From: Antedon mediterranea
Lineage: Eukaryota > Echinodermata > Crinoidea > Comatulida > Antedonidae
Assembly (NCBI RefSeq): GCF_964355755.1
Contig: NC_092670.1
Coordinates: 7,591,001-7,651,000 of the forward strand
Length of the DNA: 60,000 nucleotides
Reading direction: 5' to 3'
The notes under the pieces are model-generated. The model saw only the letters and a list, made by a program, of their open reading frames with translations, searched no databases and was not told the DNA's origin. The first letter of the stretch is position 1. Every line of letters starts with the position of its first letter. Below are positions 41,201 through 60,000 of this stretch, piece after piece. The position numbers and the translations under genes were made by a program.

Positions 41201-42511
41201 AAAATTGTATTTGTTACTTTTTATGTGATTCTTTTTCATAAAAGTGCCAATTCTAAGGTGTGGTATTCAGAATAAATGTTGGAAGTTAAAATACAAGGCA
41301 GGTGCGAAAGATAAATATTTGTAATCTTAGGTCTTGGGTCTTAGCTTTCGTGATCTTAGGTCTTAGGGGGTCTTAGCGTTCGTGGTCTTAGGTTTCGTGA
41401 CACCCTGTCCAGAATAGCACAAACAACAGCAGCACTGGCAAAATTAAAAGCATAGGGTTTGCCACAAAAATTGTAATAAATGGATTATTAGTTTAGGAGA
41501 TACCGTGAAAATATAGGTTTTATAGCTAATTTGCATATTTATGCTCATTTGCATATGAAGCCGGTTGATGACGGAGGGTTGATTTGTTTTATGTGGTCAA
41601 GACAAAACATATACATTCATTAAAACCGAAAAATCTTTGCCTACAATTTTGTTCCAGTTCACCATATTTTTTAGCTAGATACAGTAGCCTACACAGTGCT
41701 TATATTAATTTAAATGTATTATGCATACCTATTCAAAAGCCAAGTCAAAGTGAAAAGTACCTATCTATTAAAGACGCTTTCCCTGTAATTGTTGACCTTT
41801 TGTAAAAATAATACTTTAAAAACATTTAAAACATTAAACCTGGTCAAAAACAATGTGCCTAAATGTAGTTTGCGTCTATATGCGCACCTAAACATAGGCT
41901 AGTTTGTAGGCTCGAAGAACAGCGGGAACAAAAGAAAATTGTATGCTAGTTCAGTTCTTCCATTTTTTTTTGTTCATGATCGCACCAAAAGTGGTTGCAG
42001 AAGCAAAATGAAAATATCCAGTATTTAGACTTATTTTTCAAATTTGTTACCGTTTATGAGAAAAAGAATTGCAATTATAAGCCAATGTATTGTTTATTTT
42101 TACAAAAAAACAAGTAACTTACAGGATGTTGTCGTGTTTCATTTGGTAAGTGGGCTGGTTCACCTGATGACAAGATAAGACAAAAGACATTCGTAAAAGA
42201 CATTAATGATGAAAGACTCTAAAAAAACATTTCCAGTATAACCTCAGAATAAATTGTATGTAAGCTGGAAAGATGCACACCAGTTCACTACTAATTGGGA
42301 CTAGCTAGTTACTTTTCCTTCCATTGGGACGAATGTACCAAAATGATTCAACTGGTAGTTATTTGCTCAAATGTAACTTTAAAATAGTAGGGCTAAAAAA
42401 AGAAACCAGAACACCGTGGTAATCACCTATTCTTCCGAATGGATGGTATGATTTAGTATATAGAATTTAATATTATTTTACATTACAATTCATCTAACCT
42501 GATTGTTCCAT
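35247..42511 (-). CDS. Nested antisense gene B: paralog of nested gene A, modular hydrophobic protein
   Basis: Seven exons on the minus strand within the NBD1-linker intron of unit B: 42511-42499, 42163-42123, 37027-36978, 36720-36616, 36359-36255, 35998-35824, 35453-35247. Phases agree at every junction; the total is 696 nt, 231 residues plus TAG. It opens with MEQSG, then short segments with L-PNE and DQPNEQR, then two identical 35-residue hydrophobic modules (LLLDVFASC ... FFPFPNEQ), a longer module sharing FFPF, YISE, LLKK and terminal AW with gene A, and a final exon starting VIIDQPNEDG that is Met/Leu-rich. An alternative donor would shorten exon 3 by 6 nt without changing phase. The 4.9-kb intron 36978-42123 is filled by a transposon-like block. 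I know no family with this make-up. Paralogy with gene A and consistent phases argue it is real; there is no transcript evidence here. Confidence 0.6.
35900..36984 (-). repeat. 361-bp tandem array carrying exons of nested gene B
   Basis: Three copies with 361-bp spacing, as seen from the acceptor positions 35998, 36359 and 36720. Copies two and three carry identical 105-nt exons (105 of 105). The first copy has the longer 175-nt form, whose sequence diverges after the FFPFP codons. Intron parts such as 'gatgtgttattcccattgtt' are shared. Confidence 0.85.
37787..38447 (+). mobile_element. Degraded non-LTR retrotransposon (reverse transcriptase fragment)
   Basis: Overlapping broken frames encode pieces of a LINE ORF2: an N-terminal part, 'AAIKYLKKGKSA', then 'AGFRPGRST' and NLRIVCEK, which are hallmarks of the reverse transcriptase fingers/palm region in RTE/CR1-type elements. 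Several frameshifts; both ends are missing. Confidence 0.8.
39281..39775. repeat. Tandem repeat, about 77-bp unit, six copies
   Basis: The core ctgccatcaatatgatgg begins at 39319, 39392, 39467, 39549, 39626 and 39708 (spacing 73, 75, 82, 77, 82). Alternate units carry an extra 'ggaaattt' and switch between 'cacgtcagctac' and 'cacgtaagctac', hinting at a two-unit higher-order period. Confidence 0.85.
39811..40032 (-). pseudogene. Transposon-derived fragment with CXC-like cysteine motif
   Basis: A 73-codon open frame holds C-x4-C-x4-C-x-C-x6-C spacing (CGRKTRCITNRCRCKK...), preceded by GWELSNGKLQPVL. This arrangement is familiar from the Tesmin/TSO1-like CXC region in uncharacterised repetitive proteins of invertebrates. 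It is a fragment; no flanking domains are open. Confidence 0.5.
40630..41305. mobile_element. Hairpin (fold-back) element of about 0.7 kb
   Basis: Arms of about 270 bases: 40630-40905 is an imperfect reverse complement of 41035-41305, including 'caatgtttttgtttctatg' and 'tttaaattgatgatttt'. The spacer is about 130 bases. It is nested in the 37067-41690 block. Confidence 0.7.
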
Positions 42512-43129
42512 TTTTGTAAGGATATTAGTAGATTCAAAACGAACTGTTAATTTTGTTTGTGCGTAAATTTCTAAACACTCCGCAACTGCATGGGTTCATT
42601 TGACAATTGACCTCTTAGTTACGTTAAGTTACGGGCCCTCTATAACTATTACAGGCCCTCTATAATTGTAAATTATTTATACACAAACAAACTTACGCAA
42701 CAGGTACAATAAACAATCATTCACAATTGTCAAATGTTACTGTTAAAAAGCGTAATAAAAGATGTTATTATAGAATATTCAACTAGAAAAAGTTTTTATT
42801 AATGTACATGAAATCAGATAGAGAGAGTTGTGAGTATATCATACTACCTCACTTTCTATAATGATGCTGTTACTTACGTTACTTTATGTATTTGTAAAAT
42901 ACATTTTTTCCCTAGGAAATTTTTTTCTTTGAATAGTTCTGTAACTACATTTGAACTGTAACCCATCTAACCTAAGTTTTGTATATTTCAACAATACAAC
43001 TTTTCAAACTAAAAGTATAAAGTATTTGATATAACAACAGTAAGATGTTAAGGCTTGCAAAAAGAAGACCAAAGTGCATGGTTTCAAATGTGTCTGAGGC
43101 AGAGAGTAGAATATATGAGAATTATCCTA

Positions 43130-43720
43130 ACGGATATAGTTGTCCTTGGGGATAGTTGTCCTATAGGTAGTTGTCCTAGGGGTAGTTGTCCTAGGTGGTA
43201 GTTGTCCTAGGTGGTAGTTGTCTTAGGGGGTAGTTGTCTTAGTGGGCAGTTGTCCTAGGGGTACTTGTCCTAAGAGTAGTTGTCCTAGGTGTAGTTGTCC
43301 TGGGGGGGTAGTTGTCTTAGGGGGTAGTTGTTCTAGGGAGTAGTTGTCCTAGGTGGTAGTTGTCCTAGGGGTAGTTGTCCTAAGAGGTAGTTGTCCTAAG
43401 AGGTAGTTGTCCTAAGAGGTAGTTATCTGGGAGAAGTTGTCCTGAGTGGTAGTTGTTCTGGGGGTAGTTGTCTGGGAGGAAGTTGTCCCGGGGATAGTTG
43501 CCTTGGGAGTAGTTGTCTTAGGGTGGTAGTTGTCTGGGTGGTAATTGCTGTCAATGGGAGGGGAGCGTGGTATTTTTCCTAGGGAGTAGTTGTTCTAAGG
43601 GTTAGTTGTCCTTGGGAGGAGGGTGTAGTTATCCGGTGGTAATTGTCCAAGGAGAGTAATTGTCCTAGGGGATAGTTTTCTGGGTGGTAATGCCCAGGGG
43701 ATAGTTATCTGGATACGAAT
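43130..43720 (+). repeat. G-rich minisatellite, about 16-bp unit (gtagttgtcctagggg)n
   Basis: About 35 variable units of roughly 14-18 bases, ttgtccta followed by a G-run and tagt. G-runs of 3-7 recur every 16 bases or so, so the plus strand could form G-quadruplexes. The period is irregular and stops occur in all frames: non-coding. Confidence 0.9.
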
Positions 43721-45221
43721 ATTGAATAGTCCTGGGCCCCTCTACAATAAAAACAATCAAAAAACCACCCTGTTCTATGCCAGAAATCTTACCTATTTGA
43801 CATGTAGTTACTGTACTATTTCTAATACTATTTTTAAACTATCACCCACCAGGTACGATAAACAATTTCAATCACGATTGTCATATTCTTTTACAGGTTC
43901 TGTTTTCAAAAATAAATGATGCATATACGCATTCTAACTCTATTTATTATAGTTATTCAACTAAAAAAAAAGTTGATTGTTCCTAATACACCTACCGTAA
44001 TGAACTATAATAGGAAAACAGGATGGGAAAGTATCCACAGATGCCATATTACTTTCCTTTCTGCTGCTGTTATTTTACTTTATATTTATTTCATCATTTT
44101 TTTCTAGACTAACAATTTTCTTTCAATACTGTAGTTCTGTATTATAACATACAATAATAATAATAATTTATTGGAAACTTCACTTTTACAACAGTGGCAC
44201 ACTTTGATGGTAAAGGTGTGGCAAAATAATAACTTAAAATAAAACAAAATAAATGTTGTGTGAAATACAGCATACACGAATAAATAAATTTGTTTTACTT
44301 AAAAATGAATCAAAATAAATGTAAAAATAATAGAATGTAGTAACAAATACAAACATAAGTCTTACATTAACAAAAATATAACAAAAAAAAAATTTAAAAA
44401 AAATAAAAATAAATAAAAATGTTTAGATACACAAAATAAATAGAAATAAACTCTAACTGGCCGAATTTTTGTGTGTTTTAACAATAAAATAACTTTTCAA
44501 ACTGAGAGTATAAAATACTATATTATTAACATAACTATAAAAATAACATTCTGACTATTTAGTGCTTGCTTTCAAATAGTCTGTTCTTATTTTATGTGTA
44601 TATACCATTCTTATAGTTGTAAGTGTTTGACGGCCTTGTTCATGTCAGCCTTTGCTGCCTTGAAGCACCCTTTTATTAAACAAAGTTTAATAATAAAAAA
44701 ATTAAATAAATTTTCAACTACCTACTATTGAGTCAAACAGACAGTATTCACGCTTGTATTTCTGAAAATGTGTTTAGGACTTCATAAAACTAAAAAAATC
44801 CTAATATTCATAAAGGTTGTATACAACATATTGAAAGTTGAAATACACAATAGTTACATAAAGAAAACATAAAAGAGTCAAGTTATTTGTATTAATCTAA
44901 AGGAATTACAAATTATTACACATTTTGGTGATGGTGTAACAAATACAAAATTTTATAACTGATTGCATTGAACATTTTTGGATGGTAATACAGACCAAAC
45001 ATAATGTTCAGTATTATTATCTAAATAAGATTGATCGTAAAGTAGATCAAAGCATGCCAGAATTGTCAACATCTATAAAAAATACTGAATGAAATATGTC
45101 TTCAAATTACAACTATACTACTTGTGTCTGCAGTGTTTATAAACCGATGCCAATTAGGGCCTGGCCTACACAAAAAAATTGATAATCACATTGGATCGAT
45201 TAGAAACTTTACTGTACTTAC

Positions 45222-45310
45222 TTTATACTTCACACTTTGTTGTTGGACTTCATGTTTAATTGTTGTTTGTATACATCATGCTTAGAGCGGCTCTCTGACA
45301 AACTCTCCAT
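45222..45310 (-). other. Candidate 5' exon upstream of nested gene B
   Basis: Counterpart of 20955-20845: accATGg and donor gtaagt are conserved, but indels leave a short frame ending in TGA before the donor. If used it is untranslated or contains a short upstream frame. Confidence 0.3.
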
Positions 45311-46524
45311 GGTGTGAAAAAGTGTTTTTATGTGATAACCTGAAACTTCAGTACCTTGAATTGACTCAATCATTTGCTTTTAACCTCACAATTGACTATG
45401 ACTGAACATCAAACTTCACCACAATACATGGTACTGGTGTTGATAACATATAGGTTGGCCCTCTATAGTATGATTATGATATTTCAATTCTATATAAACA
45501 GGCAAAGAATAAATTCTAAACCACCTGATGATAAGATACCAACAATTAAATCATTTATATATATTTATAATAATTCTAGGTTTTATCTTTCTTTACTTCA
45601 TTGCAGTTTTTCATTCAAAAGAATTTATAACTAAAATATAATCTCTATTAAAAAATGAGAAATATCGAAACAATTGAAAAACTTGAAAGTTGATACATTT
45701 TTATTTTACCCAAAATTTAAATGGGATTCATTTAAAATTTTAAATTAGATGATTTACATTTAAAATTAAATTTAAAGAGGAAACCCTTAAAAAAGCTGAA
45801 TTAATAAAACAAATTAAAAATAGGATTAATGAATTAATGTTGATAATGATACTGTTTAATTATTACTTAAATACCAATATTGTATCATGAACAATGTTCA
45901 AAAGAAAAAGCATAGCGTTTCACATAATATAATTGATAATAAATGTAATAGGTGAAAAATATAGGGAATTCAGGAAAAAATATAAAAGTAACTATACATA
46001 CTATGTTCAATACAACTAAAATGTTTTTTCTAAAACTTTTTCACGATTGTTGGAAAGAAAGAAGGAAAGAAAGAAACAAAGAATAAAAATCATGTCACCT
46101 ATAATTGTTCATTTAACTTAATTTTTTATTTTTGTTTTTATGTTTTTTATGTTTTTTTAAAATTTGATTGTCGAAATTAATTTAAAAAAATTTAATATGC
46201 AAATAATGATGACTTAATCAACTTTTGTTCTCTTAATTTCATAATAAATCATACATATGACATACACTTGATGAAATGAAAAATGTTTGCAAAAAAACAT
46301 GTTTGTGCACAAAACAAAATATATTACTAATGTTTTCATATTTTTATGTAATACCTAATAAACTAAACAAATATATGGCAATAAGTTTCTAGAGAATACT
46401 CACATTAAACGACTTTATTTAAAAGTTTTCTCATCTAAACGTAGCACACCACTTAAACCACAAACAGAAAAATATCTTTCTTTACTCATCACATATTTGT
46501 ATTATTTATGTGATGTACTAGTAT

Positions 46525-46730
46525 ACCGGGGTAACCCCCTACTTGTCTTGAAAGATGTACCAGGTTCTTTAAAGTGCACATGAGCTAGATGTGTACCTAT
46601 GGTTTGTAGTCCTTATCCGAGAAGACTCGTCCTTTCACCAGAACCATAGAGCGAGTGAGTCTTGAACTCTTGACTATGTTATGGCTACGTAATTACGGTT
46701 TCACTCGGCCACTCACTCACTCGCATACCA
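46525..46730 (-). mobile_element. tRNA-Ser/Leu-like SINE, decayed
   Basis: Same family as 22707-22978 ('ccccctacttgtcttgaaag', 'gtagtccttatccgagaaga'), but in a different place, just upstream of the linker exon. The tRNA head is eroded. Confidence 0.65.
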
Positions 46731-46781
46731 TTGCAATGAGCTTCAGTTAAATGTTTATTTTATTGTATATTATTTTTACAG

Positions 46782-54826
<8,045 letters not shown>

Positions 54827-56831
54827 ATGGAATTGGATGGTTACTTTAATTAATGTGTTTCTGCTGAAAATTTAACAGGTTTTAGTTAAAGACCATGTTG
54901 CAGATTATTTTTTACTAAAAATAAACCAATTGTTTGTATCAGTTGTCTGTGGTTGGTTGTGTAATGACATCATTATTATCCATAGAGACACATCCACATC
55001 AACCATGGAAACTGTTTTTTTACAATTCAATACAATCAGTTTGGTTTTTAAAACCATTGTTTTTATTACTAGGGCTATTTCTCCCAGACAAAAAAAGCTA
55101 GTAAAAACAGTCCTTACACTCCATATGAACTTATTTATGACATTAATTTTTACCATTTTTTGGTGATCAGTTAGGGGAAAGTTGGCCAACAGACAAAAGG
55201 AATGGAGAAACCTGGTACAAAGAGTAAGCAAGGCAGCCCAGGCGGAGAAATCAGAAGATTACTCGGCGAAGAGGCACTACATAAATAAATAATAGTTAGG
55301 GGAAAAATGGCAAAATCAGCACTGATCATTAAGGTATTATAGGAATTTTGGAGTTGTCTAAACAATGGAGACTATCTTGCATCTTGGGACCTCTAAAGGT
55401 TGGGTATTCATATTATCACATTGAACATTCCTATATTATACAAATGATTACAATGACTAAAGAATTTTTCAGCTGAAAAAATAACCACATAAACACCTAG
55501 AAAGTAGGAAGCCTTTTGCCATTTTTCTCGGACTTTCATAATTTTGGATATCTCTTTGCAATATCTAATTTTTATGAGAAGGTTTAGCTCTATTTAAACT
55601 CATTCCTGAGATTATTATTTAAACTTTTTCCGTCAATTTAATTATCATTCCAATACCTTAATCCTTACGCAGAATAACTTTGATAGATTATAGATGGTGT
55701 GTTAAATTAGGTGGTGTTTCTAAGAGTTAGCAGTAGAATAATATTGCAAATATACATATTTTATTTTAAAATAAAGTTATTAATATTTTATAAAATTGTA
55801 TATATATGATATATATTTATAATATAAACTAACCGAAGGTTTGTACATTTTTATCGTATTTTTATATATAGTTTTTATTAATTTGGGTTTTAATTAAGTG
55901 AAAAACTTAACTTTTATTTATAAAATCATACCAGTTATTTTTATCTTTAGAAAGTATGAACATTATAGCACAACTTACTAAAGTTATTTTCAAAACTTAA
56001 GCAAAACTGTGGACTTAAAAGAAGCTTTAAGATGATTTTTTAAATAAATCTAATTCAATGTGAATACATGTTATTGAATTTCATTTGTTCATAGCAAAAA
56101 TGTATAACTTACATCGCCAAAGCATAAAGAAAGGAACTGCTGACATGGAAAAGTCCGGTTACGTTTACGTTCGTGCTACCATAAAAATAATTTATTTATA
56201 CTTTGCAATAGGCCTAGCTGCAATACAGCAGATTTATCCTCTTTTTACTTTCACGATTGCTGCTTTTTGACTTGTGACATAGGAAATAGTAATGTGACAT
56301 TACCATTTCCTATGGACATAATTTATTTTAAAAGAAGATTTATTAGAAGTTCTAACTTATCGAAATACTCAATCGTAACCATTTGAATGAAACTCATCTG
56401 CATTATATTATCAACATTAACTTTATTCAAACAATTACAAAAATGTTATGCATATAAACGTGTGCAAAAACTATATTGTTTACATTGATTGACACCACGA
56501 AATTTAACGACTTTAAATGCGTCAACTTTGTGTTTCATCCATGTTTCACTAAGAAAAAAACAATTTATATTTTCTTTAAATCATAACGTCTTTCCTCATG
56601 CCTTTTATTATAAATCCATTTCAAACCTTTCAAATATATTAATATTTATATTTTTTATTTCTTTATTTTTTTTTTACAAATTGTGACCCTTTATGTATAT
56701 CAGAATAAATAATAAATATAGGCGAAAGCTACATTCGGCAGGGGGTGCCGTTCAATTCCTTTTATGATTTTTTCTTGTAGCTTCACGTAACGTATGCATG
56801 TCTCCTGTTGCAATCAATTGAGCAATAATAA
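54827..56831. other. 3' flank of the second C-terminal half
   Basis: Nearly identical to 29602-31610, including the AATAAA (54920-54925), the LINE end with target duplications (55169-55180 and 55294-55305) and the 61-codon frame (56085-56270). Few substitutions are seen, plus a 5-bp deletion at the unit junction. No separate gene is supported. Confidence 0.6.
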
Positions 56832-57017
56832 TTGCCCATAAACTCACTTTAAAGTTACATTTTCAGAATGTTCATCTTAACAATAGACCCCACCTATTAA
56901 TTTAAACAGTATAGGGGTTTTTTGTGTGTTTTTTTTTCCAAAAATGATTTTCGATTCCTTCCACTGACAACCTAATTGAATTGTTACTTACATTTGTTTT
57001 TTGTTCTTTTTTCAAAG

Positions 57018-59491
57018 ATTTTGAATAAGTTTAACCTTGAAGTAAATGTAGGGCAAACCGTAGCATTGGTTGGTTGCAGTGGGTGTGGTAAAAGTACAAC
57101 AGTACAGATGATTCAAAGGTTTTATGACCCTAGCCAAGGTATGGTAAGTGGACCTATTGATAACTACTATAACAAGGCACTTAAGCCCGTTTTACACTAG
57201 GTAAATAGAAAACGTTAGTTTATGCATATGTATATGCAAAATTCTGTCATATTTTATTCCGCGACAAATTCTAGTTCCTTGAGTATCGCTTTAGCGAAAT
57301 TAGTATTTTCTATAGCATTTTTTTTTTACTTTTTGTGCAGCCAAAAAATTTCCCATCCAATCAGACCTGATGAAATGAGTTGTCATATGAATCAAAAGGC
57401 TCAGCGATATGTATAATAATATATATATAATATTGCAGCTATTTGCTTGTAGTGGAAAGGGTAGCATGATCTTTTATAGCTCGGCAGTGAAAGTAAAAAA
57501 TGTATATAGCTTGATCTTTTTTGGAGACAGTACATCTTTAACACAGTATATAGCTTGATCTTTTTTGGAAACAGTACATCTTTAACACAGTAAAATATGT
57601 ATTTTTTATTTATTAATTTTTGCAGGTAAAGTTAGATGGTACCGACATTCGAGAGTTGAATGTTAAATGGTTGCGAGAGAGAATTGGAGTAGTTAGTCAA
57701 GAACCTGTGCTTTTTGCTACTTCAATTGCAGAGAACATTCGTTATGGGCGTCTTGACGTTACTGCGGATGAGATTGAAATTGCTGCAATAGAGGCTAACG
57801 CACATGAGTTTATATGCTCTCTACCAGATGTAAGGTTTGGTTTAGGGTTTTATTATGGTAAAAAAAAACATTTTTACAAAACCTAAAATTAAATGTAAAA
57901 TGCCTTTTTACCATTTAGTATTGCAATGCTGTTAAACACTGCTCCACATAAATCAGCAGTTTAAAAATGGTTTTTCAATTTTATGTAAATATATATTTGG
58001 GGCAACTTTTTCTTATTCTCATAGATTGCCTCATTTTTATCATTTCAAATTAATTAATTAAATTTCAGTATATCACCGGGCGGTTTAGAATTAATGTTCT
58101 ATGCCTGATGTGTTTATTGCGTTTTTTCAAACACACATTCTTTATTTTCGCATAAAAGAAATACATATAAAAGAGATTACATTTGTATGAAATTAAGGAT
58201 CTACATCTATTGGCAAAAAAAAATTTTTTTTTTTTTTAAATACACTTTTTTTCTGCCAGTTAAAAAAAATGCCATAAATATACTATATTCACACTTTTTT
58301 GCCTGAATTTTTAGGGTTACAATACATTAGTGGGAAAAAGAGGAGCTCAATTGTCAGGTGGTCAAAAACAGCGAATAGCAATAGCTTGTGCCTTGGTCCG
58401 CAACCCTAAAATCAGCTCTTGATACGGAAAGTGAAAGTATTGTACAAGCAGCTTTTGATAAAGTTAGTATATTAAGTAACTAGCTACCCAGGGCGGGTAT
58501 CAACATTAGTTTAAAGCCTTCTCAGTACACAACACCTGACGCCAGTACAGGTATCTCCCTATACTCACCAACCTCTACCCTTTTCAATAACACCCCATAC
58601 TTTTTTTTAAACAAATTCTTCCCAGGGCAGATTTTAATTCAAGAGAGGCCTGGTTTAAGTACGTTTTAAACTGTGTAAATGAACAGCTGTCATATTATAT
58701 TGGCTGATAATTAAAATATCTAATTTTGATACTGCGGCCCCCCCCCCCTTCTTTCTTCTCTCACCATCCCATCCACAATCAACAAACCTTACTCCCCTGG
58801 ACAGTTAAAATGTAGTAACTTTTCCTAGTACAATTCCAATCATGTTATACTTCTTTACGCCGGTATTTCCGCCCCTTCTCCCCCCAGATACTGGAAGATG
58901 TGTTTAAGACAGTACAACTTATGTTAGCCACCAAATGTAGTACAGTTTCAGTCATGGTGATAGGCCTACATCCCCACCCCAAACTCCCATCCCCTTCCCA
59001 GGGATAATTAAAATACTTTAACATTTTCCTGCCACAATCTTGGTCAATTTGATAGCCTACTACCCCTAGCCTAAGCAAAATCCCCACTATCCCTCAACCC
59101 CAACTCCCACACCCTATTTCGGTTTATTGGTTTCTGAATTATTAAGAAAACACCCCATTAAGTGGACGCTTGACTCCTGAAGGGTTCTACTATATTTTTA
59201 GGCTTTGTTTTTATAGCGTTTGTAAGAAAAAGAGATTATAATGAATATGGAATTTATGTGTATGATATTCAACCTGTAGGTACAAGCAGGGAGGACAACC
59301 ATAGTAATAGCTCATCGTCTGTCCACCATACAGAAGGCAGATCTCATTTGTTCACTGAACGATGGCAATATTGTTGAGATGGGCTCCCATGAAGAATTGA
59401 TGGCCAGAGTCGGGTATATATAGAACATTGGTTGCTTTAACTATGAGAAAATCAGGTGAAAAAGAAACAGAACAAGAATCATCAGAAGAAG
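57018..59491 (+). pseudogene. Broken NBD1 of unit C
   Basis: Exons 57018-57143, 57626-57829, 58315-58462 and 59280-59491. It shares the 23-bp Walker B deletion with unit B, giving an in-frame TGA at 58420-58422. It does not share B's nonsense codon, but has its own changes: Glu to Lys and Arg to Cys near the signature motif, and a 2-bp deletion after 59405 leading to TAG at 59421-59423. The deletion therefore predates the B/C split and decay continued independently. Confidence 0.9.
57502..57591 (+). repeat. Local 44-46-bp tandem duplication before exon 14 of unit C
   Basis: 'tatatagcttgatctttttt' through 'catctttaacacag' is present twice in unit C but once in unit B (32282-32327). The copies differ at one base. 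Confidence 0.8.
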
Positions 59492-60000
59492 GTAAGTGAA
59501 AAATTATCGTCTATAGAGATTGAACTACGCCCTCATCATGCCCGTAAAAAAATCTCAGCTCATAAAGCATTCCATTATCGAGCATCAGATCTGCCAATTG
59601 GAAGCTGTTATCCATTGTTTTTCCAAGGTTGTTTCTATTGTTTTTCTGTACCTATTTAAAAAATCATGTGTCGAAAACATGTCATGTCACTACCCTTTCA
59701 ATTTATATTTATTTGAGTCCGACAATCTCAAATAAGTAAGTAAGTAAGTAAAAGCAGTGGCATAACACCCATGAGTGCTCACTGGCTAAACCCGGAGTTT
59801 GAGGGACCCCGGAGCTCAATTATTACGAAGATAGTAAAGCAAACAAATAATAGTAATAGTCTAGACTAGACATTAAAAATAAAAACAAAGTTCATCTCCG
59901 ATACTGTAACACATACTCCAGGTATACACTACTTGCAATCAATCAACAAGTTTTTCTATGATAATAAATATTATTTATAATAAAAAAAAATCATGAAAGA

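Larger units (their letters stand above)
37067..41690. mobile_element. 4.6-kb block bounded by inverted repeats of about 170 bp
   Basis: 37067-37233 is an imperfect reverse complement of about 41516-41690, including 'aaaattgtaggcaaagattt' and 'tttgcatatttatgctcatt'. Inside are a LINE fragment, a ~77-bp tandem array, a CXC-domain fragment and a hairpin element. It may be one long-TIR DNA transposon with nested insertions, or a composite. No target duplication could be fixed. Confidence 0.6.
42512..46781. other. Upstream part of the NBD1-linker intron of unit B
   Basis: Holds the G-rich minisatellite (43130-43720), a copy of the 19.8-20.5 kb repeat (about 43765-43990), A/T-rich low-complexity DNA with an (AAT)n run at 44154 and long A-rich stretches near 44390, a candidate 5' exon of nested gene B (45310-45222) and a SINE (46525-46730). 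No other gene is visible. Confidence 0.5.
56832..60000 (+). repeat. Tandem unit C of the ABCB locus (start only)
   Basis: Begins at the same intron-12 sequence as units A and B and follows unit B closely to the window end, offset by about 25.2 kb. It contains a broken NBD1, and the region after it matches 34.2-34.7 kb. A third nested gene and C-terminal half may lie beyond the window. Confidence 0.85.

Noticed and set aside
43130-43720. CRISPR-like or telomeric array
   Set aside because: The units are contiguous with no unique spacers, and they are not a telomere repeat. It is a minisatellite in a eukaryotic intron.

Overview
The window is AT-rich eukaryotic DNA: GT-AG introns, long introns full of SINE, LINE and MITE debris, tRNA-headed SINEs and (TTGAA)n LINE tails. 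The main gene is a P-glycoprotein-type (ABCB1/4/11 clade) full ABC transporter with animal exon structure. A marine invertebrate, possibly an echinoderm or other non-vertebrate deuterostome, fits best; that taxonomic guess rests only on repeat style and gene family.

Layout. (1) 0.67-29.6 kb, + strand: a complete 29-coding-exon ABCB gene, 1394 codons plus stop when the exons are joined by eye, with a very acidic N-terminal extension of about 144 residues, then TMD1-NBD1-linker-TMD2-NBD2. (2) The part of the locus from intron 12 to the 3' flank is tandemly repeated: unit A 9.22-31.61 kb, unit B 31.61-56.83 kb, unit C 56.83 kb to beyond the window. Units B and C lack TMD1. Their NBD1 exons are broken: both lack the same 23 bp that encode Walker B, B also has a nonsense codon, and C has a 2-bp deletion. 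In contrast, the 13 linker-TMD2-NBD2 exons of unit B (46.78-54.83 kb) are all intact and in frame, with about 18 synonymous against 4 amino-acid changes over the six older exons. The locus thus holds one N-terminal half and two usable C-terminal halves whose first exons have the same splice phase.

(3) The most novel item lies inside the large intron between NBD1 and the linker, on the opposite strand. In unit A (15.72-19.42 kb) and again in unit B (35.25-42.51 kb) a chain of small exons with good splice sites and matching phases gives open proteins of about 274 and 231 residues. They are built from alternating short acidic 'QPNE' modules and hydrophobic/amphipathic modules. I do not recognise this family. 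The two paralogs differ by exon duplication: unit B carries two identical 105-nt exons in a 361-bp tandem array, and unit A has expanded a single QPNEDRE heptad to 14 copies.

(4) The rest is mobile and repetitive DNA: a roughly 1.26-kb terminal-inverted-repeat element that landed inside a SINE, a perfect 57-bp fold-back, a TA-flanked MITE with TGACGTCA in both ends, a 4.6-kb inverted-repeat-bounded block in unit B holding LINE and CXC-domain fragments and a 0.7-kb hairpin, and minisatellites at 39.3-39.8 and 43.1-43.7 kb. All exon calls are hand-read from splice signals, reading frames and paralog comparison; none has transcript support here.
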